Positions 1 to 7,939 of a stretch of DNA of 50,962 nucleotides are shown one piece after another (positions within the stretch are counted from its first letter, which is position 1; every line of letters begins with the position of its first letter). Both the position numbers and the translations under genes were made by a program. Source of the stretch: an uncultured bacterium (GTDB lineage: Bacteria; Planctomycetota; UBA1135; GCA-002686595); contig CALCXM010000159.1 in NCBI GenBank assembly GCA_937905825.1, positions 1 to 50,962 on the forward strand, read 5' to 3'. The notes beneath the pieces were generated by a model, which did no database searches, was not told where the DNA came from, and saw nothing but the letters and a program-made list of their open reading frames with translations.

Positions 1-1149
1 TTCGGCCATCAGGTGGGTCTGCACTTCCTGGTGAACGACGTCTTCATGGTGTTCTTCTTTGGCATCGCTGCCAAAGAGATCACGGAAGCCGCTCTTCCGG
101 GAGGCAGCCTGAACCCGCTCAAGTCCGCCATCAGTCCGCTGCTCGCCACGCTCGGCGGAGTGATCGGGCCGATCGCCGCCTTTTTTGGCTTGCTCGTCGC
201 GTGGCATAGCGCGGACCCCAGCGCATTCCCCGAAGGAGTCGAGCTGTGGGGCGAAGGAAGCCTTTCGAAAGGCTGGGGCATCCCGACCGCAACGGACATT
301 GCCTTGGCTTGGCTCGTGGCGCGCACAGTGTTCGGCAAGGGGCATCCCGCGATCAACTTCTTGTTGCTCTTGGCCGTGGCGGACGACGCCATCGGTTTGG
401 GCATCATCGCCGTGTTCTACGGTGACCCCGCCAACCCGGCACAGCCCCAGTTCCTCGGACTCGTGGTGCTCGCCATGGCGGTGGCCTTCGCCATGCGCAA
501 GATGGACCTCAAGAGCTGGGTCCCGTACATCTTCGTGGCGGGCCCGATCGCCTGGACCGGACTGATGTTGGCCCACCTGCACCCGGCTCTGGCCTTGGTG
601 CCGATCGTGCCTTTCCTGCCGGGCCCCAAGAGCGACACAGGTCTCTTCGCCGAAGAGGATGAAGTGGATCAGGCCCAGGCCGCCGGACATGGCCACGGGG
701 CGGAACACTCCCCGCTGCACATGTTTGAGCACCAGTTGAAGCTCTTCGTCGACTTCGGTTTGTTCTTCTTCGCCTTCGCCAACGCGGGCGTCGAGTTGGC
801 CGGCATCGGTGCGATGTCCTGGATCATCTTTGGTGCTCTGGTGATCGGGAAGACCGTGGGGATCACCTTCTTCGCCATGCTCGGTACTGTGATTGGATTC
901 AAATTGCCCTCGGGCATGGGCTTCAAGGACGTGGTCATGGCCGGCTTCATCGGGGCCTTGGGCCTGACTGTGGCTTTGTTTGTGGCTGGCGCGGCCTTCA
1001 CGGACGCAGACCTGCAAGGCCAAGCAAAGATGGGCGCGCTCTTCTCTGGCTTCGTCGGCTTGGCAGCGATCCTCTTGGGTCGAGTCTTCGGTATCGGAGC
1101 CAGCAAGTCCAAGGGCGACGCCAACGCGAAGGAGTCGGAAGCGGCCTGA
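1..1149 (+). CDS. nhaA: Na+/H+ antiporter NhaA (5' end outside window)
   Basis: The reading frame is open from the first base, so the N-terminus lies upstream of the window. The visible 382 residues match the body of NhaA, the inner-membrane antiporter that exchanges cytoplasmic Na+ for protons and serves pH and sodium homeostasis. Seen: hydrophobic helices throughout, the GWGIPTATDIA segment holding the helix IV Asp, the ADDAIGLGIIA segment with the paired Asp of the transport site (helix V), and FAFANAGVEL in a later helix. A loop before that helix is His- and acid-rich (GHGHGAEHSPLH), longer than the corresponding loop of E. coli NhaA as I recall it. The C-terminal tail is short and Lys/Glu-rich. 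A hairpin follows 26 bases after the stop, so the gene probably ends its transcript. Family assignment is secure; the role of the His-rich loop is unknown. Confidence 0.95.
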   Translation, partial: FGHQVGLHFLVNDVFMVFFFGIAAKEITEAALPGGSLNPLKSAISPLLATLGGVIGPIAAFFGLLVAWHSADPSAFPEGVELWGEGSLSKGWGIPTATDIALAWLVARTVFGKGHPAINFLLLLAVADDAIGLGIIAVFYGDPANPAQPQFLGLVVLAMAVAFAMRKMDLKSWVPYIFVAGPIAWTGLMLAHLHPALALVPIVPFLPGPKSDTGLFAEEDEVDQAQAAGHGHGAEHSPLHMFEHQLKLFVDFGLFFFAFANAGVELAGIGAMSWIIFGALVIGKTVGITFFAMLGTVIGFKLPSGMGFKDVVMAGFIGALGLTVALFVAGAAFTDADLQGQAKMGALFSGFVGLAAILLGRVFGIGASKSKGDANAKESEAA

Positions 1150-1175
1150 GCCTCGATTCATCAGGAATCCTCCAC

Positions 1176-1211
1176 GCGGGGCCCCGACGCTTGATGGCGC
1201 CGGGGCCCCGC
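1176..1211 (+). terminator. Hairpin after nhaA
   Basis: Perfect 11-bp arms at 1176-1186 and 1201-1211 around a 14-nt loop, itself able to pair over 3 bp, begin 26 bases after the nhaA stop. The downstream sequence has only scattered T residues, so this is a terminator-like hairpin without a strong U-tract. Confidence 0.65.
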
Positions 1212-1382
1212 TTCCTATTCCGGTTTCCGGTGGGCTTCGGATCGCCACTCGCGCCAGGGGGTCCACTCAGTTCTGGCGTTTTGTCATAGGCGGGGGAATC
1301 CGGCTCACAACACACGGGGAATCGGAAACACCGCCGAAAACGAGTATCGGTGAACCAGGGGGCCCGCTATCCTGCCGCTCCC

Positions 1383-1850
1383 ATGCGCCTTACAGAACTC
1401 TTCGCCCCCGAGGACCTGATCCTCAATTTCGATCCCATCGACAAGTGGGACTCCATCGGACGCCTGGTGGGGCACTTGGTCGCCAACAAGCGCGTTCCTG
1501 AGGAGGCGGAAGATTCCATTCGCGACGCGGTCTTGGCCCGCGAGAAATCCATGTCCACGGGCATGGAGAACGGCATCGCGATTCCCCACGCGGCGGTGGA
1601 AGGACAAGAGAATCTGGCGGTCGCCATTGGCATCGTCGGTTCAGAGGAAGGGCTGAATTTTGAAAGCATCGATGGCCGCCCCGCGCGCCTGGTGGTTTTG
1701 CTCGTGATTCCAAAGACCCAGAAGCTCTTGCACATTCGCACCTTGGCGGATGTGGCACGTGTGCTCGGCAAAGACGAAGTGCGCGAGCAACTCTTCGCCT
1801 CGGAGAGTGCGGACGCTGCTTGGTACGCCCTGCGCAGCGGTGAGGCTTAG
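1383..1850 (+). CDS. ptsN: PTS EIIA (PtsN-like) domain protein
   Basis: A 155-residue protein with the fructose/mannitol-type EIIA fold. The phosphorylatable histidine is His69 in GIAIPHAAVEG. In PtsN (EIIA-Ntr) systems this His takes a phosphate from NPr and the protein acts as a cytoplasmic regulator rather than a sugar transporter; no EIIB or EIIC lies nearby, which favours the regulatory reading. The ATG at 1383 is chosen because the family begins at about MRLTELF; the frame extends 11 codons upstream with no family similarity. No clear Shine-Dalgarno precedes the ATG, and a TATCCT hexamer ends only 9 bases before it, so a leaderless message is conceivable. It follows nhaA by 233 bp and is probably a separate unit. 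Alternative: EIIA of a sugar permease encoded elsewhere. Confidence 0.85.
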   Translation: MRLTELFAPEDLILNFDPIDKWDSIGRLVGHLVANKRVPEEAEDSIRDAVLAREKSMSTGMENGIAIPHAAVEGQENLAVAIGIVGSEEGLNFESIDGRPARLVVLLVIPKTQKLLHIRTLADVARVLGKDEVREQLFASESADAAWYALRSGEA

Positions 1851-1970
1851 GCCTCCAGGTCGACGGGAGCCCTGCGCTTGAAGTCCGAAGCACGGCGCTC
1901 TGAGATCGGAGGACAAGGCTTGAAGGCCGGAGCGCCGGGTTTGCAAACCGGTGCGCGGGGTTTGAACAAG
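1850..1970. repeat. Degenerate 21-bp tandem repeat
   Basis: Between the ptsN stop and the first transmembrane codons of the next gene the sequence falls into about five 21-bp units with an approximate core GGCTTGAAGCCGGAGCG. The best units begin near 1871, 1892, 1913, 1934 and 1955. In the downstream frame they give a heptad pattern (GLKAGAP, GLQTGAR, GLN); the opposite strand is also open and heptad-repetitive. The period being a multiple of 3 keeps all frames open. Confidence 0.6.
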
Positions 1971-4637
1971 CTACCCCTGCTCCTGTTGTGCGCCTTGCTC
2001 TCGGGGGCAAGCGGCCTCGGCTTGGAGGTCTTGATCACCCAATCGGCGGGCCTGACCCTCGGCTACGGCAAGGCGGGACCGATCGCGATTGCGATCTACA
2101 TCGCCGGTTGGGCGCTGGGTGCCTTGGAAGCGAGCACATGGAGAAGCGCCTCCCGGCAACAGGTCCGGAGGCTCGGGCTCTTTGTTTTCCTCGGGGCTAT
2201 TATGCTCTCGGAATTCAGAGGCGTGATCGACGGTTGGTTCATGCTGGTGCTTGCGACCCTTGTCGTCGCCATTCCCCAAGGCATGTTTTTGCCAATCCTG
2301 GTCAGAGCTCTGGGGAGCAAGCGTTCCAAGGATGTGGGGTGGCTGTTTGCCGCCAATCTGTTGGGAGCCGGTTTGGGGGCCCACTTGCTTGGAGCCCTGT
2401 GGCCCGCGTCCTTCGGCCTGCGCTGGGCTGCCTACGCGGCGGCCGGCGTCGCCGGTTGCGCTGCAGTGCTAACGTCACTCTGCCACGAATCGGGGGAGGC
2501 GAAGGAGTGCCCCGGTGGGCCAGTGGGCGGCGTGTCACCGGGCTGGAAACTAGGGCTTGTGGTGGCTGGGGTCACGGCCTGGGCGACGACGCTTCAATGG
2601 TTCGGGGTGCGTCTCGGCGTGCTGTGGCTCGGCGGCATGCAAGATGCCCTCGGCGCCGTGCTGGTGGCGACCATGGTCGCCCTCTCCTTTGGTGCAGGCA
2701 TCCTTCCCCGGCTTTTGCCCAAGGGATCCAAGGGCTTGGCATTGCTCACGCTCTTGTGCTGTTGCTCAAGCCTGAGCTACTTCTTTCTCCCGCACTGGAT
2801 GGCTGCCGTTGCGGAAGCACCGCTCTATGTACGCAGCCTTGTTCTGGTCGGCCCAGCCTTGGTGCCCTTCGGAGCTTGGATCCCCATGCTGCAAGGTCAT
2901 GTTGAGGGCGCGGACGCGGGCACCATTGGGCAACTGCTCGGGTACGAAGCTTTTGGGGCTCTGATCGGTTTGCCGCTGATGCACTTCTTAGTTCTTCCGA
3001 AGTTAGGAATGGGTGGCACCCTGCTCTTGATGCTCGCCCTGGCGCTGCTCGGTTCGCTGTGCTTGCGGCCGCGTTGGATGGGGGGGCTGGGAGCTCTCGC
3101 CTTGGGAACTGTCGTCTTGCTGGGGAACCTGCAGCAGCGTCATCCCGCTCTGCAATCGCCGCCCTTACAGAACCCCGCATTCGAAGTTCTCGCGTTCCAG
3201 GAAGACGAGCACTTCGCCGTGAGTGTCGTGAACGATGGCTTGCTCGGGGAACGCACCTTGCTCACCGACGGCTTTCGCGCCGCGGCCAACGGGCACGACT
3301 ATGGCTACATGCGCGCGCTCGCGCACCTGCCGCTCTTGTTGCATTCCGATCCCCAGCGCGTTGGTGTGCTGGCCTTCGGCACGGGCACAACCGCTGGCGC
3401 TTTGTCCTTGCATGATCGGATCCGGCACCTGGAAGTGCTCGAGCTGTCGGAGACCGTGATCGCCAACGCAGCCTTCTTCGAGTCGGTCAATCGAGGCGTC
3501 TTGCAGGATTCCAGGGTGAAGGTGTCCCTCGGCGATGGACGGCACACTCTGCGCCAACAGCCCGGGGCCTACGACGTGTTGACCATGGAGCCCTTGCTCC
3601 CGGACTCGCCCTTCGCGGTCTACTTGTACACGGAAGAATTCTACGCGGAAGCGCAAGCGGCCTTGAAGCCCGGCGGACTGCTCTGTCAATGGGTCCCGCC
3701 CCACGCCTTGGAACCGGAAACCTTCGACACGGTGGTGGCCGCGTTCACCAGCGCCTTCGAATGGAGCGGTATCTGGCTCTTCGGAACCCAGGTGATCCTC
3801 TTGGGTGGAGAGCAACCACCCACATTGAGTGCCTCGCGCTTTCCCCGGGCGGACACGGAGTTGGGCAGTGCCTTGGCGAGCCTGGGCTTGAATGATCCTG
3901 TCGGGGTCGCGGGACACTACGTCACTGCTGGGGCTAGCTGGCCCAAAGTATCCCGTCCCCTGCGCGACAAGGATCCGTGGGTGATCTACACGGCACGGCG
4001 CCGGGGCAGCCTGCTCTTGGCAGACCTGCCGCTGAACTTGGCGAAGCTTCGGCGACTCTCCCAACCGGTCTCGGACTCATGGTTGGATGTGGAGGGGCCG
4101 CGCACCGCGGATCGTTTGCAAGCCTTGGCACTCTTGCGACGAGCCCGGGAAGCGGAAGAGTCGGAGCGCGCCTTGGCGAGCATCGAGGCCGAGTTGAAGG
4201 CCCTGCCGGAACGGCAAGCGAGCCTGAATGCGGTGCGCGGACGATTGCTTGCGGAGACTGAGTTCGAGGATCCCCATGACTTGTTGGAAGCGGCGCGCCG
4301 CCTGGCACCCAACGAGCCAGCTCTGCTGCGCCGGGATGCTGCCCGCGAATTTCAACAGTCGATTCGAGCTGGATTCAGCTTGCTAGCCAATGGGACGAGT
4401 GCGGACAACGTTGGCGACGCTGCCATGCACCTGATGCGTGCCGTGCTGCTGCGCCCCGAGCGGGCGGACGCGCGCGCTTACTTGGCTCTCGCCCTGCAGC
4501 GTTTGGACAGCGATCGTTCTGCGCAGGAAATCGCCAAGGCCCTGGAACTCTGCCCCAACCTGCGCAAGACGAGCGCCGGCGAACGGATTGAGGGGCTGGG
4601 GTTTGATTGGAGCAGCGCGGGTCCGAGCGAACTCTAG
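1878..4637 (+). CDS. Polytopic membrane protein fused to a spermidine-synthase-like domain
   Basis: About 919 residues. Roughly residues 30-430 are a series of hydrophobic helices resembling the membrane half of fused MFS/spermidine synthase proteins. Residues about 440-700 look like a Rossmann methyltransferase/aminopropyltransferase: FGTGTTAGAL near residue 500 as the cofactor glycine loop, LEVLELSETVI as the following acidic strand, then YDVLTMEPLLPD, where true aminopropyltransferases normally carry a catalytic Asp. The Gly-Gly-Asp-Gly motif of spermidine synthase is also absent, so polyamine synthesis is doubtful. The last 200 residues are helical and possibly TPR-like. The start is uncertain: TTG at 1878 has a GGGAG Shine-Dalgarno at a good distance, but the first 28 residues come from the tandem repeat, and TTG at 1962, just before the first helix, is an alternative. 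No adjacent polyamine genes. Function not known. Confidence 0.7.
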   Translation: MKSEARRSEIGGQGLKAGAPGLQTGARGLNKLPLLLLCALLSGASGLGLEVLITQSAGLTLGYGKAGPIAIAIYIAGWALGALEASTWRSASRQQVRRLGLFVFLGAIMLSEFRGVIDGWFMLVLATLVVAIPQGMFLPILVRALGSKRSKDVGWLFAANLLGAGLGAHLLGALWPASFGLRWAAYAAAGVAGCAAVLTSLCHESGEAKECPGGPVGGVSPGWKLGLVVAGVTAWATTLQWFGVRLGVLWLGGMQDALGAVLVATMVALSFGAGILPRLLPKGSKGLALLTLLCCCSSLSYFFLPHWMAAVAEAPLYVRSLVLVGPALVPFGAWIPMLQGHVEGADAGTIGQLLGYEAFGALIGLPLMHFLVLPKLGMGGTLLLMLALALLGSLCLRPRWMGGLGALALGTVVLLGNLQQRHPALQSPPLQNPAFEVLAFQEDEHFAVSVVNDGLLGERTLLTDGFRAAANGHDYGYMRALAHLPLLLHSDPQRVGVLAFGTGTTAGALSLHDRIRHLEVLELSETVIANAAFFESVNRGVLQDSRVKVSLGDGRHTLRQQPGAYDVLTMEPLLPDSPFAVYLYTEEFYAEAQAALKPGGLLCQWVPPHALEPETFDTVVAAFTSAFEWSGIWLFGTQVILLGGEQPPTLSASRFPRADTELGSALASLGLNDPVGVAGHYVTAGASWPKVSRPLRDKDPWVIYTARRRGSLLLADLPLNLAKLRRLSQPVSDSWLDVEGPRTADRLQALALLRRAREAEESERALASIEAELKALPERQASLNAVRGRLLAETEFEDPHDLLEAARRLAPNEPALLRRDAAREFQQSIRAGFSLLANGTSADNVGDAAMHLMRAVLLRPERADARAYLALALQRLDSDRSAQEIAKALELCPNLRKTSAGERIEGLGFDWSSAGPSEL

Positions 4638-4753
4638 CAGAGCGTTCCGAGGAGTGCTCCCGCCCGTGGCAGGCTGGCTCCCCAGGGGAGTCTGTCGTTG
4701 CGCAGGAAGCCTGCACTGTTTCGACAAGCCCCGCGCTGTTCGCGGACCCTTGC

Positions 4754-5176
4754 CTACGGCTTCTGCGCCGAGGCGCAGGAGCTCTGCAGCCGCAGCATCA
4801 GGTCCTTGACGCGCTGCTCGATCCCGTCGCGGATCTCACCGAAGGCTTGCGCGTCCATGTGCTTTGGATCGGGGATGCCCCAGTCCTCTCGGCAAGTGGC
4901 GGTCAGGGACCCGCATTCATCGCCACAGCCCATGGTGATGGCTGCCGCGAACTCCAGGTCGGGCAGCTCATCGAGGGATTTGGAGTGGTGCGTGCCCAGG
5001 TCGTAGCCCCGTTCCAACATCGTCGCGACGGCCTTGGGATTGACCTTTCCCGATGGCTTCGAGCCAGCGCTGTAGATCTCGAAGGCGTCGCCTTTGTTCA
5101 AGTGGCCGAAGGCTTCGGCAAGTTGACTGCGGCACGAGTTCTCGATGCAGACGAAGACGATGGGGAGTTTCTTCAC
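4754..5176 (-). CDS. arsC: ArsC-type arsenate reductase / low-Mr phosphatase fold
   Basis: A 140-residue protein counted from GTG at 5176. It has the phosphatase P-loop CIENSCRSQ starting at Cys10, then MGCGDECG with Cys84 and Cys88, and DWGIPDP near residue 98. This is the triple-cysteine layout of thiol-coupled ArsC enzymes, which reduce arsenate to arsenite in the cytoplasm and are regenerated by thioredoxin or a low-molecular-weight thiol. The GTG start gives the family-typical Lys-Lys then hydrophobic strand ahead of Cys10; a TTG at 5206 would add ten residues. It sits alone on the minus strand, convergent with the spermidine-synthase-like gene, with no arsR, arsB or acr3 nearby, so arsenic specificity rests only on the family. 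A protein tyrosine phosphatase role is the main alternative. Confidence 0.8.
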   Translation of the reverse strand: MKKLPIVFVCIENSCRSQLAEAFGHLNKGDAFEIYSAGSKPSGKVNPKAVATMLERGYDLGTHHSKSLDELPDLEFAAAITMGCGDECGSLTATCREDWGIPDPKHMDAQAFGEIRDGIEQRVKDLMLRLQSSCASAQKP

Positions 5177-5206
5177 GGGGGTAGAATAGCCTTTTACAAA
5201 TGCCAA

Positions 5207-5516
5207 TCCGAGGGGCAGGGTGCGGATGGTTCGGGCTGCCGACTCGAGCCCTGCAACTCAGTCGACGTGGAAGCCCCTGGGTTGTGACCGAAGCTCTTGG
5301 GGAATGCGCCAACCAACCCCAAGCTTGGCCCGTCGCAACGGGAGCCCGGGGCTGCGTTTGCTCCCCACGCCTTGTGGCCAATTCCCACGAAACAAAAGCG
5401 CAGCGGGAATAGCCGGCTTGCCCTACACTTGCCAATCACAAGCCAATGGCGCCGCAACTGATTTGCTGGGCCTTGGTGAATTCTTTTCATTCAAACCATT
5501 TGAGAGAGGTTTTGCC
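5207..5516. other. Intergenic region between arsC and the secreted protein gene
   Basis: 310 bp between divergent genes. A 7-bp inverted repeat (5296-5302 with 5317-5323) is present. A TACACT hexamer at 5424-5429 could be a -10 element, but no convincing -35 precedes it. An AGAGG Shine-Dalgarno ends 7 bases before the GTG at 5517. The upstream in-frame extension (from 5220) has no signal-peptide or family character, so it is treated as non-coding. No RNA gene seen. Confidence 0.5.
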
Positions 5517-7190
5517 GTGAACGTCCTATTGCTTTCCATGCCCCTATTCGCCTCGGTGGGCGGTACCCAGAACGCTCCCGAGTTGCTGAATGCAAGTACG
5601 ACCAGACTCGTGGTGACTTCCGAAGGCGCCTACCAGACGTCCGTAACTCAGAACGCTCCCGCGAGCGCCAGCACGACCCAAAGCTTGACCACCGGCGGCG
5701 CCCTTTGGACCCACCCCGATGGTGGGTTGGCTTGGATCGGAGCGTCGGTTGCCCTCGGAAACTGCGGCACCGAAGTGTTCGCCGAGTACGACCTGAACAA
5801 CGAAGCTGCTGAGCTGTTCTCGGCCTTCGACGCGGATCCGCCCACGGCGATTTGGTCGGACGCCTCGCCCACTGGACTGGAGGGTCACATCGTCGCTTCG
5901 GCTTCCGACGCCAACGTGCACTTCGCCGCGAACCAGTTCTACGTCGGTGGAGATCCCAACGTGCGTCAGACGACTGTCCGCAAGTACACGAGTTCCAGCT
6001 CGACCCCGGATTGGACCTACACCTTTCCCACGATCACGACCGGTGGCGCCAAGGTCGCCGTTTCGAGCGATGGATCGACTTTGGTCGCAGCCATTATGGA
6101 CAGCGCCAACTTGAGTGTCGAGATCGCTGTGTTTTCACCTGGTTCTGGAACGCCCATCAGTTCCACCACCTTGCCGCCCCAGGCCAGCGCTTCCTTGCGT
6201 GGCTTTGATCTGTCGGAGGACGGAACGACCCTGTACTACTCTCAAGGAGCGGACGCCTACATCTTTGATGTGGCCACGAAGTCCATCCTGTTCAGCACCA
6301 GCATCGGCGCGAGCTTCGACAGCCACGCCATCTCCGGTGATGGATCGGTCTTCGCCTTCGGCAACTTCAACGTGATGCGTGTCTTCACCAAGAGTGGTGC
6401 GACCTACTTGAACACGGTCACCAAGAATCTAGGTGGGCAGGTCTACTGCTCCATGCTGGACCTCTCGGCGGATTCCTCGACCCTGGCGTACGCCTGGTAC
6501 TTCTACAACCCGGGCACTGCGATTCGTATCGAGGCCCTGAATGTGGCCACCGGGAACGTGACCATGACTCACAACTCGACCGGCGTCAGTGGACTTCAAA
6601 ACGTGATCGCGGACATCTCCATGTGCGACGACGGATCCCGTTTCGCCGTTGGACTGTGGGGCGACCAAGCGGGTCCTGCACAGGAGTTGGCGATTTACTC
6701 GAGTACCCAGAACGCACCGCTCACCTCCTTGAACTTGGGCGGGTCGATCTTTGCCGTGGACATCTCCTCGGATGGTCAGCGCGCGGCAGCCAGCGGCAAA
6801 GCGGTGCACGCCAACACCTTCGGCAACGGCGGCAACTTGACGGTGATCGACGCCGGTGGTCAGGACTTCACCCTGCGCGGTTCTCCGCGCATCGGAAGCA
6901 GTCCAAACCTGGAGGTCTTCGGGCCGGCCAACAAACCCGCGGTCCTCTTGAGTTCGCACCTGCCCCAGAGTCCTCCGGCCACCTTCCCGGGCATCGGAAC
7001 GCTCTACGTGAACCGCCCGACTTTGATCTTCACGGCCCTCGGTTCGACCAACGGATCCGGCGAGCTGACGGCGCCCTACCCGATCGCCAACTCACCCGGC
7101 TTGATCGGTACGAACCAGTACCTGCAGGTCTTGTTCCTGAGTCCCCGGGTGCTTTCGGTGGATTGGGCCAAGGTGACCTTCCTGCCCTGA
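5517..7190 (+). CDS. Secreted beta-propeller-like protein, function unknown
   Basis: 557 residues. The GTG at 5517 has a strong AGAGG ribosome site 7 bases upstream and begins a short hydrophobic leader (LLLSMPLFASVGG), suggesting export, although the leader lacks an N-terminal positive charge; TTG at 5463 would add a charged stretch. The body is Ser/Thr/Gly-rich and beta-rich, with repeated segments of the type GSTLVAAIMD, GTTLYYSQGADAY, GSVFAFGN, GSRFAVGLW and GQRAAASGKA, each resembling a propeller blade strand (S-x-DG-x-x-hydrophobic pattern). The last 50 residues (GSTNGSGELTAPYPI, then LQVLFLSPRV) resemble a C-terminal module I associate with planctomycete exported proteins. The TQNAP motif occurs three times. 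It is probably monocistronic, with a terminator following. No enzymatic motif seen. Confidence 0.75.
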   Translation: MNVLLLSMPLFASVGGTQNAPELLNASTTRLVVTSEGAYQTSVTQNAPASASTTQSLTTGGALWTHPDGGLAWIGASVALGNCGTEVFAEYDLNNEAAELFSAFDADPPTAIWSDASPTGLEGHIVASASDANVHFAANQFYVGGDPNVRQTTVRKYTSSSSTPDWTYTFPTITTGGAKVAVSSDGSTLVAAIMDSANLSVEIAVFSPGSGTPISSTTLPPQASASLRGFDLSEDGTTLYYSQGADAYIFDVATKSILFSTSIGASFDSHAISGDGSVFAFGNFNVMRVFTKSGATYLNTVTKNLGGQVYCSMLDLSADSSTLAYAWYFYNPGTAIRIEALNVATGNVTMTHNSTGVSGLQNVIADISMCDDGSRFAVGLWGDQAGPAQELAIYSSTQNAPLTSLNLGGSIFAVDISSDGQRAAASGKAVHANTFGNGGNLTVIDAGGQDFTLRGSPRIGSSPNLEVFGPANKPAVLLSSHLPQSPPATFPGIGTLYVNRPTLIFTALGSTNGSGELTAPYPIANSPGLIGTNQYLQVLFLSPRVLSVDWAKVTFLP

Positions 7191-7237
7191 ACTGAGTGCC
7201 CGCACGGCTCCGCCGAAGGGTGGGGCCGAGCAGCAAG

Positions 7238-7286
7238 TGAGCCGCTTCCCGCGGGCGCGGGGGGCGGCTCATGGCCCTTGTTGTTT
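7238..7286 (+). terminator. Rho-independent terminator after the propeller gene
   Basis: Arms TGAGCCGC (7238-7245) and GCGGCTCA (7264-7271) are perfectly complementary; the loop can pair further (CCCGC with GCGGG). A T-rich tract with TTGTTGTTTT follows. Confidence 0.6.
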
Positions 7287-7398
7287 TGAGCGGGTCGTGA
7301 TCGCCGGTCCGAGCCGTGGGACAGCCACCCTGGGCGAGCCTCCCCGTGCTCCAGCTTCGCGGCTGTGCACCCGAAGGAAATTACGAGAAGGTTGGATT

Positions 7399-7482
7399 TC
7401 AGCGCTTGACCTGCCGCGGAAACCACAGCAAGATTCCCACCAACAGCGCGAGCAGCGCTCCGTCTCCATGCGAATCAACCAC
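7399..7482 (-). CDS. Candidate 27-residue single-pass membrane protein
   Basis: A GTG at 7482 opens a 27-codon frame on the minus strand. GGAGGG (complement of 7492-7497) stands 9 bases upstream, a good ribosome site. The product starts VVDSHGDG, continues with a hydrophobic run ALLALLVGILLWF and ends PRQVKR, the polarity expected of a small single-pass membrane protein with a cytoplasmic basic tail. It is antisense to nothing recognised and lies between a terminated gene and lysW. The same frame stays open upstream without a standard start codon. It could be a chance ORF; it has no known family. Confidence 0.3.
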   Translation of the reverse strand: MVDSHGDGALLALLVGILLWFPRQVKR

Positions 7483-7573
7483 AAACGCAAACCCTCCAAA
7501 GCGAAAAAACCGAGCCTCGGCTTCGGCACGCGCTGCATTGGGTAAGCACTCGCATAGAGACGGGATCCATTCA

Positions 7574-7610
7574 TTCAGCCGCCGAAGCTCACAGAGCTTC
7601 GGCGGCTGAA
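7574..7610. repeat. Perfect 17-bp inverted repeat upstream of lysW
   Basis: Bases 7574-7590 are exactly complementary to 7594-7610, leaving a 3-nt loop. Only a short TTTT follows five bases later on the plus strand, so it is not a textbook terminator. It may be a terminator or attenuator in the lys leader, or a transcript-end signal for minus-strand transcription. Confidence 0.8.
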
Positions 7611-7698
7611 CTCATTTTCATCCCAGGGTTCCCTGCCCGCGGGCTTCGCACCCTCCCAACCTATCTGGCCTCCAAGCCAAACCACCAACACTAGAACC

Positions 7699-7887
7699 AT
7701 GACAAACACGACCGACACGAGCACCACCAACTGCCCCGAGTGCGACGCCCCTCTCCAGCGCGAAGAAGGCGTCATGGCCAACGAGATCCTGCCCTGTGAG
7801 GGATGTGGCGCCGAGCTCGAAGTGACGAGCCTCGAGCCCTTCACCGTCGAGCTGGCCCCCGAGGTGGAAGAGGACTGGGGCGAGTAA
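7699..7887 (+). CDS. lysW: LysW amino-group carrier protein
   Basis: A 62-residue acidic protein. Two CxxC pairs (Cys12/Cys15 and Cys33/Cys36) form a small zinc-binding domain. The chain ends EEDWGE, the family signature; the C-terminal Glu62 is the residue whose gamma-carboxyl is joined to the amino group of alpha-aminoadipate (lysine route) or glutamate (arginine route). The carrier protects the amino group and presents the substrate to the next enzymes through its negative surface. The length is typical (about 54-60 in the family). It is the first gene of a six-gene operon, 52 bp ahead of lysX. Identification is firm. Confidence 0.95.
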   Translation: MTNTTDTSTTNCPECDAPLQREEGVMANEILPCEGCGAELEVTSLEPFTVELAPEVEEDWGE

Positions 7888-7939
7888 CCCAGCGCTTATC
7901 CCCTCGCCATTCCAACGCACCCCCAAACGAACCAGAACC

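Larger units (their letters stand above)
7191..7698. other. 508-bp intergenic region before lysW
   Basis: The region holds the terminator of the upstream gene, the candidate minus-strand small ORF at 7399-7482 and the perfect inverted repeat at 7574-7610. Longer open frames here on both strands lack family features and overlap each other. A 25-codon plus-strand frame starting at 7468 is very basic but has no other support. No tRNA or known riboswitch was recognised. The inverted repeat lies 88 bases before the lysW start, inside the probable leader. Confidence 0.5.

Noticed and set aside
4607..5287. 226-codon plus-strand frame over arsC
   Set aside because: Antisense to the well-supported ArsC-type protein; no motif of its own.
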